Below, one piece after another: positions 1 through 5,070 of a DNA stretch of 17,943 nucleotides. Position numbers and translations under genes: made by a program. The stretch comes from Opitutaceae bacterium. GTDB taxonomy: Bacteria; Verrucomicrobiota; Verrucomicrobiae; Opitutales; Opitutaceae. The notes below the pieces were generated by a model. It was not told the origin of the DNA, made no database searches, and saw only the letters and a program-made list of their open reading frames with translations. The first letter of the stretch is position 1; every line of letters begins with the position of its first letter. The stretch is taken from the NCBI GenBank assembly GCA_031266495.1, contig JAISAX010000626.1:1-17943 (forward strand), written 5' to 3'.

Positions 1-112
1 CCCCCCGGCAGGGGGTCCGAGTGTTTCTTCAATGCGGTGAGGTTGCCGGTGTTAAGCGAGTCGGGGAAAACCTGAGCCGATTCGCAGGGGCGCACTTCAC
101 GTGTAACATCAG
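1..112. other. Non-coding window edge downstream of the GH71-like gene
   Basis: This is the 3' side of the leftward GH71-like gene, up to the window edge. I see no supportable gene, and no hairpin followed by a T-run that would make a convincing terminator. The first bases contain C6 and G5 runs, in keeping with the homopolymer habit of this window. Confidence 0.4.
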
Positions 113-2863
113 TTACCGGATGCCGTTCTCGCCCGGGAAATCGGGGGCGCCGGGAGCGAAGGCTGCGCCGCAAACTGTCAGGTCGTCGATCTTGCCGCGA
201 TAGTTGGCGTAGCCCTTGTAACCGCCGCCGACAAACCAGGTCGAATTGCCGTAACTGCGGGCCGGGCGAATGAGGGTCTCGGCGTCGAGCCGGTTGTTAA
301 TATAAATGCGGATACATGTGCTGTCGTTGGTGATACGCAGGCGGCTCCATTGTCCGAAGGGTAGCGGGGTCTGGCTGACGAGTTTTTCAACAGGTACGGT
401 TTCGTTGCCGTCACGCACGATCTCGACGCGACCGTCCGGCAACAGGTTGATGTTGATCGCATCGCTCCACCCCGTCCGCCCGATAACCGATTGCCGCGCC
501 GTGGCGCCAGGCTCCGGGTTGAGACGAAAATCGACCGTCGCATTGCCAATAGGCCACGTGCGGAGGCGCATCTTGATCGGATTTTTCCCGTCCAGACGAA
601 GCACCATGCCGTCTCCATCATCCGCGGGCGCAAACAGGTCCGGGGCGATGGACACCGGCATGTCACCGAGAGAGTCGCGTCCGGTGCCGTCAAACGTCCA
701 GCGGCCCGCGCGAACGGATTCCGCTGGTATCCTGGTTTTGATGACAGAGGGAGTGGCGAGAGGGATTTTTTCGCGGGGAGTGAGATATTCGTTTTCGCCG
801 GGCATGCCGGTGGCTCCGGATGTTGTTTCCAGGTTGATCGAGGTTTGCACGAGGTTGGCCGGCGGGTGCCGGGGTTTTGGCGCAAAGGGATAGACAATAC
901 CGGACAGGGCCACGCGTCCACCGATGGTTTCGTAGCGCACAAAAAACATGTCGGAGAGGTGCGGCTCGCGAGTGAGAATCGACATGCGGAAACGTCCTGC
1001 TTTTCGGGCCAGCGGGGCGTGGTTTTGCACGGTGACATCTACCGGCGATACGTCGATGGTCAGGTTTCCCCGGCGGATGATGCCGCGCTCGTTCAGTTCG
1101 CGGGCCGCCAGGGTCAGCGGTTCGTTTCCCGCGATGGCGAACGTCAATCGGGTCGCGGACGAGACGGCGCACAAGACGCCGGCTGGCGTCCATGTTTTCG
1201 CATGACGGGAGGTCGCGCCTGTCCGGCTCCAGGTGAAGTCGGTCGAATCCTTTTCCGCGAATTTGCGCACGGCATTCAGAAGTTCGCCTTCAGCGATTGT
1301 CAGCGTCCAGTCCGCGGCTCCGTCGAAGTAGAGATTGAGCAGGGTTTTGTCGTGAGTGAGGGCGTTGAATGCGGCCAGCGGGCGGTCGTTGCGAAAGAGG
1401 GTGGCGCTGGCGATTTCTTCCCCGGCGTTTCCGGCATCGAACGTGATTTCCGCATCGACGCGGCTGTCTTCGCCCGCGTCCGCGCGCGTGCGAACGGCGA
1501 GTGTATCGGGAAATCCGATATGTCTGGAGAACGGCGTTTTTATCGTCACCGCGTTTTGGTGCCAGCCGTTGACCAGCAGGACCGGGAGCAATTTCGCCGT
1601 GCGGGAGAAGCCGGGACTGCTCACGGTGATTTCGGGCGTGAGCGCGGGCAGGTGCGCGAGTGGCGCGGTGGGCACGAGCCATTCCGTCCGCGCAAATTCG
1701 CCGGTGGCCAGCGCTCGGGATTCGAGCAGGGCGGCTGTTTTCCCGCGGGGGTCGAGCAGTTTTCCGCTCACGCGGGCCGGGCCTTTTGCGAGCGATGGCA
1801 GGTTGAGCGCCTCGATCCGCAGCAGCGTGCCGGGGATTTCCTCGCGATGATATGCGAGGCACACTTCGGGTCGGATTGATGTTGGCGCGATGCCTTTGAA
1901 TGCGTTGCCATAGGCGCGGGTTATCAGGGGATTGGCCGGGGTGAAGAGCATGGGCAGCACGCTGGTTTCGTCATGATCGTTCCATGTCGTGAAGTGCAGC
2001 CAGCGGATGTGTTTTTCGGACAGCAGGAGGAAGCTGTCGTGCAACTGGTCAAATCCCCTGTGCGGTTGATAGAAGTCGTTTCGTCCGTTCAGCCATGCGC
2101 CGTAGTAGCAGGGGGAAAGTCCGGCCATGTAAGCCTTGCCGTATTTTTGCGCGACATCGGCGACGAGGCGCGCCGTCTGCCGTCGAGGCGTGCCATCAAG
2201 GCCTCGAAAACCGAAACAGTAGGCCATGTCGAAATGCGGCGCGTAAGAGTCCAGCCACTTGCGGTCCTGTTTCGTGTAAGAGTGGCCGACGTTGGCGATC
2301 AGGTAGATGTCATGTCCGGCGGCGAGAAGTCCGGCGCGAATGGCGGCCCACTCGTCCGGCGTCCACGCGCCCCATGTGTAGGTTGCCACCACGGGCTTGC
2401 CGCCGTGGCGGGGGTAGTTGGGGTGTTCGCCGAAAAGCGACAGCATCCGGGCGAGTTCGCGCACCTGATGCTCCACCGTGGTTTTCACGTCGAGGCAGAG
2501 GGCGATCTCGAAATCACCGCCCTCGGCGGCCTTCAGCATCCGGTGGAGCGCCGTGGAGTAGGCGGTCTCGCGTCCTGATTTGCTGAATACGACATCAACG
2601 AAAAATCCGTCGATGCCTTGCGCCTTCGCCCGCCGGTATTCTTCCGCCCAGTCCGCCTGATCGTCGCCGGTGGAGCGAAACAGGGGATAGTTGTAATAAT
2701 CGCGAACGGAAATCGAGGCGTTGAGCGGCGTGTGCCAGGGTGTGTAGTGCGACCACACTACAGGTTTCCCGGAAACCTCTCCGGCGAGGGCCGGGTTTTT
2801 TGGGAAAAACGTTCCGGCCACCAGGCCGCAGAGCGTCAGCAGCGAGAGTCGTGTCGCGTTCAT
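113..2863 (-). CDS. Secreted GH71-like glycoside hydrolase with C-terminal LamG-like domain
   Basis: The protein is 916 residues. I chose the ATG at 2863 because it gives a signal peptide (residues 1-27, hydrophobic LSLLTLCGLVAG, cleavage near ALA-GEV); the frame stays open upstream but codes nothing recognisable. Residues about 30-325 resemble the GH71 (alpha-1,3-glucanase/mutanase) barrel. The visible motifs are WSHYTPWH early, AQGIDGFFVDVV at 82-92 after an alternating helix, and HFTTWNDHDET at 290-300, matching the family's W-N-D-[YH]-x-E signature. The middle (about 330-740) is beta-rich and unassigned. Residues about 742-905 look like a LamG/concanavalin jelly roll (VDFRLNPEP, FGQWSRLRITND, GKIDDLTV). 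It probably cleaves an extracellular polysaccharide; substrate is inferred from the family only. It is the third gene of a leftward set, 37 bp after the PEP-CTERM gene. A C9 tract precedes the start where a ribosome site would be. GH99-like enzymes are the main alternative. Confidence 0.65.
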   Translation of the reverse strand: MNATRLSLLTLCGLVAGTFFPKNPALAGEVSGKPVVWSHYTPWHTPLNASISVRDYYNYPLFRSTGDDQADWAEEYRRAKAQGIDGFFVDVVFSKSGRETAYSTALHRMLKAAEGGDFEIALCLDVKTTVEHQVRELARMLSLFGEHPNYPRHGGKPVVATYTWGAWTPDEWAAIRAGLLAAGHDIYLIANVGHSYTKQDRKWLDSYAPHFDMAYCFGFRGLDGTPRRQTARLVADVAQKYGKAYMAGLSPCYYGAWLNGRNDFYQPHRGFDQLHDSFLLLSEKHIRWLHFTTWNDHDETSVLPMLFTPANPLITRAYGNAFKGIAPTSIRPEVCLAYHREEIPGTLLRIEALNLPSLAKGPARVSGKLLDPRGKTAALLESRALATGEFARTEWLVPTAPLAHLPALTPEITVSSPGFSRTAKLLPVLLVNGWHQNAVTIKTPFSRHIGFPDTLAVRTRADAGEDSRVDAEITFDAGNAGEEIASATLFRNDRPLAAFNALTHDKTLLNLYFDGAADWTLTIAEGELLNAVRKFAEKDSTDFTWSRTGATSRHAKTWTPAGVLCAVSSATRLTFAIAGNEPLTLAARELNERGIIRRGNLTIDVSPVDVTVQNHAPLARKAGRFRMSILTREPHLSDMFFVRYETIGGRVALSGIVYPFAPKPRHPPANLVQTSINLETTSGATGMPGENEYLTPREKIPLATPSVIKTRIPAESVRAGRWTFDGTGRDSLGDMPVSIAPDLFAPADDGDGMVLRLDGKNPIKMRLRTWPIGNATVDFRLNPEPGATARQSVIGRTGWSDAININLLPDGRVEIVRDGNETVPVEKLVSQTPLPFGQWSRLRITNDSTCIRIYINNRLDAETLIRPARSYGNSTWFVGGGYKGYANYRGKIDDLTVCGAAFAPGAPDFPGENGIR

Positions 2864-2900
2864 GAGTTTTGCCGGGAGGGGGGGGGAGTGAGAGTTCGTT

Positions 2901-3788
2901 TCAGGAGTCGCGGCCAGGGGCGGATCCACGTCGCAGGCATCCGGCTCCGAAGGCAAGCGCGAGCATGATGCCGCCGACGAGGAGCGCCGCCGTCTTGCTT
3001 TCGGGAATGGCGGCGACTTCGATGCTGTTGAACTTGGTTCCCTGATACTGGCCGGCCTGGCCGATGGCCAGATAACCGGCATTGGCGGCTCCGTGAGTCA
3101 CGTTCGCGAATGTGCCCGCCAGCGAGTTGTTCGCGTAGTAGATGGAGATGTCCGTCCCGGTATCCACGATTTTCAGCAGCACCGTGTTTTCGTACAGATT
3201 GGGAAACCCGGTGATCGATCCGATGGAGGTAAAGACGCCGTTGGGGTTGCCAGAGGAGGACCAGAGGCGCACCGCGCCGTCCGGATAAAAACGCAGGACA
3301 AGTCCGTCCCACGCCGTCGGGCTGCTCATCCGGAGCATCACTTGCAGGGCGGTGCTGGAGATGTCGGACGACGAGGAGAACGTGTTTTTTCCAGTCGTGC
3401 TCTGGTATCCGTTTTTGTAAGTCACTTCCGTGATGATGCTGTAGCCGCCGGTGAAGGCGCTGGTCGTGGAGACGAGGTCGCGGTTGACGTTGAGGAATAC
3501 TTCTCCCTCGCCGAACATCACTTGCGAGGGCGTGGTGCCGGAGCCTCCGAAGTCGTTGTAAACCTTGACGCCTCCCGAACCGCTGAAGGCATTGGTCGCG
3601 GCGAGATGCGCGCTGGAGAGATTCGCGCCGATCGTGTGCGTATCGAAGGTTTCCCTGAAATACCGGTTGGTGACGGCGTCGGTGTCGGCGCGGAGCGCGG
3701 GGGCGGCCAGCGCGGCGAGACCGGCGAGAGTGGCAAGCATTCCGGCCAGGCCGGCGAATGCGGTTTTGTATCGGTTTGATGGATTCAT
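2901..3788 (-). CDS. Exported protein with PEP-CTERM-type sorting signal
   Basis: The protein is 295 residues from the ATG at 3788. Residues 1-34 form a signal peptide (positive start, long Ala/Leu/Gly core, cleavage near ALRA-DTD). The body (35-258) is Ser/Thr/Gly/Asn-rich and beta-strand-like, with YSIITEVTYKNG, WDGLVLRFYPDGAVRLW and LLKIVDTGTDISIYY, suggesting a LamG-like jelly roll; I do not recognise a specific family. The end is a tripartite PEP-CTERM signal: IPES at 261-264, a hydrophobic segment at 267-284 and RR at 286-287. In known systems, exosortase handles such proteins at the inner membrane and they are linked to exopolysaccharide. An upstream in-frame ATG at 3854 overlaps the stop of the prepilin gene as ATGA, with a GGAAAG-like site before it. 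It would add a 22-residue low-complexity leader. Coupled translation from there is possible, so the start is uncertain. Confidence 0.72.
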   Translation of the reverse strand: MNPSNRYKTAFAGLAGMLATLAGLAALAAPALRADTDAVTNRYFRETFDTHTIGANLSSAHLAATNAFSGSGGVKVYNDFGGSGTTPSQVMFGEGEVFLNVNRDLVSTTSAFTGGYSIITEVTYKNGYQSTTGKNTFSSSSDISSTALQVMLRMSSPTAWDGLVLRFYPDGAVRLWSSSGNPNGVFTSIGSITGFPNLYENTVLLKIVDTGTDISIYYANNSLAGTFANVTHGAANAGYLAIGQAGQYQGTKFNSIEVAAIPESKTAALLVGGIMLALAFGAGCLRRGSAPGRDS

Positions 3789-3850
3789 CGCAGGTTCTTT
3801 CTTCGTGGTGATGTTCATGGTGGTGTTTGTGACGGTCCTTGTGGTGGTTG

Positions 3851-4540
3851 TCATTTGCCGGCTTTCCAGATGTCTTCGTTCCCACCGTTGCTGTATTTGC
3901 TTTCGGCGAGTTCGTAAGAGTTTTTCCAATACGCGACATGTCCGTCGCAGTAGAGCAGGTTGGCGGCGCCGTCGGCATGGTCGGGCGATGCGGGGGCGGG
4001 GCCGCGGGTTGTGCCGGGCAATACCCACGAGGCGATCGTGGATTCGGTGTTGGTGCCGTTGAAGTTGGCGTCGCCCAGGAGAATGGTCCGGGAGGGCTGG
4101 CTGATGGTGGATTTCGGGATTTTAACCGCGCCGGTTCCGTCGGGATAGAGGTGTTTGTTCACGCCGTAATGCTGCGCGCTGGTGTAGTTGATCCGGGCGA
4201 CCAGGGCCGGGCACATGGTGACGCCTTTCCCGCCCGGATCTCCGCCCCACCGGGAGTTGTTCGGGATCGGGATGTAGCTGCGGAGGAGATACGGATATGT
4301 GCAGAATCCGTCGTAGGCTTCGGGCCACTGGTCGCGGTTGTCGTTGGCGAAGAGTTCGAATCCTACAAAAAGCTGGCGCAGGTTGGAGGCGCAGACTGAA
4401 CGCCGGGCTGTTTTCCGGACTTTGCCGGTCACCGGGATGAGGATCGCAGCCAGCAGGCCGATGATCGCGATGACGGCCAGCAGTTCGAGAAGAGTAAAGG
4501 CGCGGGGACGGAAACGGGATGCGTGATAGCAGGGTGTCAT
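3851..4540 (-). CDS. Prepilin-type N-methylation protein (type II secretion pseudopilin-like)
   Basis: The protein is 229 residues. I chose the ATG at 4540 because it places the class III signal close to the N-terminus: a basic leader (RFRPRA), then FTLLELLAVIAIIGLLAAIL with cleavage expected between A14 and F15 and the conserved Glu at mature position 5 (E19). Ala rather than Gly precedes the cleavage site. The C-terminal domain has paired Cys (C50, C79, C110, C198) and ends with an H-to-DG motif (H188...D199-G200). This resembles the H-X9-DG signature of Planctomycetes/Verrucomicrobia prepilin-like proteins, but with ten intervening residues. These proteins are processed by prepilin peptidase and sit in the inner membrane; individual roles are mostly unknown. 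It leads the leftward set with the PEP-CTERM and GH71-like genes. A C12 tract begins 7 nt upstream of the start codon. Confidence 0.85.
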   Translation of the reverse strand: MTPCYHASRFRPRAFTLLELLAVIAIIGLLAAILIPVTGKVRKTARRSVCASNLRQLFVGFELFANDNRDQWPEAYDGFCTYPYLLRSYIPIPNNSRWGGDPGGKGVTMCPALVARINYTSAQHYGVNKHLYPDGTGAVKIPKSTISQPSRTILLGDANFNGTNTESTIASWVLPGTTRGPAPASPDHADGAANLLYCDGHVAYWKNSYELAESKYSNGGNEDIWKAGK

Positions 4541-4696
4541 GGCGGACGGGGGGGGGGGGAGGGACTGGGTGCGGATGTGGATGTTGATGTGGATGCGAAT
4601 GCCTTCGAAAACGTGAGGACTGAATGAAACATGGCTTTCGTAACGGTCCCACTTTTTTACCTGAAACCGCCCGCCCGGCAGTCTGGAGACGACAGA

Positions 4697-4780
4697 GTAA
4701 AAAATGCTGTAATTTGCGAAATCACATATGATTGGTACGCGAAACAGGCGCCCATGACTGGCCTTGGCCAAGGCGCGAAA
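4697..4780 (-). promoter_or_regulatory. Probable control region of the prepilin/PEP-CTERM/GH71 set
   Basis: This segment is clearly more AT-rich than its surroundings. It contains three direct copies of GCGAAA (4716, 4739, 4775), a small near-palindrome ATTTGCGAAAT (4712-4722), and a perfect 14-bp palindrome GCCTTGGCCAAGGC (4761-4774). On the leftward strand TTTCGC followed after 16 nt by TACTCT could serve as -35/-10 boxes, but the match is weak. The regulator is unknown; repeated half-sites about 23 bp apart would fit an AraC- or LacI-type regulator, which is inference. Confidence 0.35.
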
Positions 4781-4916
4781 CTACACAGGATCAAATCACG
4801 GGCCAAATGGCAGAATGGACGTCTCCGATGCTCCGCGCCCTTCCTGCCGTTCTCCCTTTTTGCCCTCTGCCCCCTGCTCCATCCACGGAAGCCGGACAAG
4901 CAATGTAATCTGTGCT

Positions 4917-4977
4917 GGTAGCGTTGGTAGCCGTTGATGATTCATGGCGCTCCGGCTACCGGGGGTAACACGCTACC
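4917..4977. repeat. Nested inverted repeat (GGTAGC/GCTACC) after batDE
   Basis: GGTAGCG (4917-4923) pairs with CGCTACC (4971-4977), and GGTAGCCG (4926-4933) pairs with CGGCTACC (4953-4960). Together they make one long imperfect hairpin with a 19-nt loop. It lies about 95 bp past the stop of the leftward Bat operon. It may end that transcript or be a dispersed repeat. There is no adjacent T-run, so it is not a classical terminator. Confidence 0.5.
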
Positions 4978-5002
4978 GGCAGCGCGGGGGAGGGGGGGGG
5001 GG

Positions 5003-5020
5003 ACGGGAAGCCCGTGCCAC
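5003..5020 (+). repeat. Copy of the dispersed GCCCGTGCCAC hairpin repeat
   Basis: ACGGGAAGCCCGTGCCAC matches the core of the 45-bp units inside batDE and of the units at 8061-8105 (CGGGC or GGGA, then GCCCGTGCCA). It is isolated here, between batDE and the nested inverted repeat. Confidence 0.6.
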
Positions 5021-5070
5021 GTTGTGATCAATCCCGGGAGATTGTCTGGCACACCGTCGTTTCCGGGTCA

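Larger units (their letters stand above)
4541..5070. other. 530-bp intergenic region before the prepilin gene
   Basis: No credible gene lies here; the open frames (for example 4631-4921) have no family features and no start signal. From right to left it holds a hairpin-repeat copy (5003-5020), an 11-G run (4992-5002), a nested inverted repeat (4917-4977), a pyrimidine-rich stretch (about 4840-4885), an AT-rich control-like segment (4697-4780), and the 12-G run next to the prepilin start. Confidence 0.6.

Noticed and set aside
491..1879. 462-residue open frame opposite the GH71-like gene
   Set aside because: Composition typical of antisense frames in GC-rich DNA; no recognisable motif.
2864..3082. 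73-residue N-terminal extension of the GH71-like protein
   Set aside because: It overlaps the end of the PEP-CTERM gene in another frame and would hide the signal peptide.
3789..3850. His-rich metal-binding peptide in the frame HKDRHKHHHEHH
   Set aside because: It is the other frame of a short low-complexity ACC/CAC stretch between two genes, with no independent start or stop pattern supporting a gene.
4631..4921. 96-residue open frame in the intergenic region
   Set aside because: It covers the control-like segment and low-complexity pyrimidine DNA, with no start signal or family feature.
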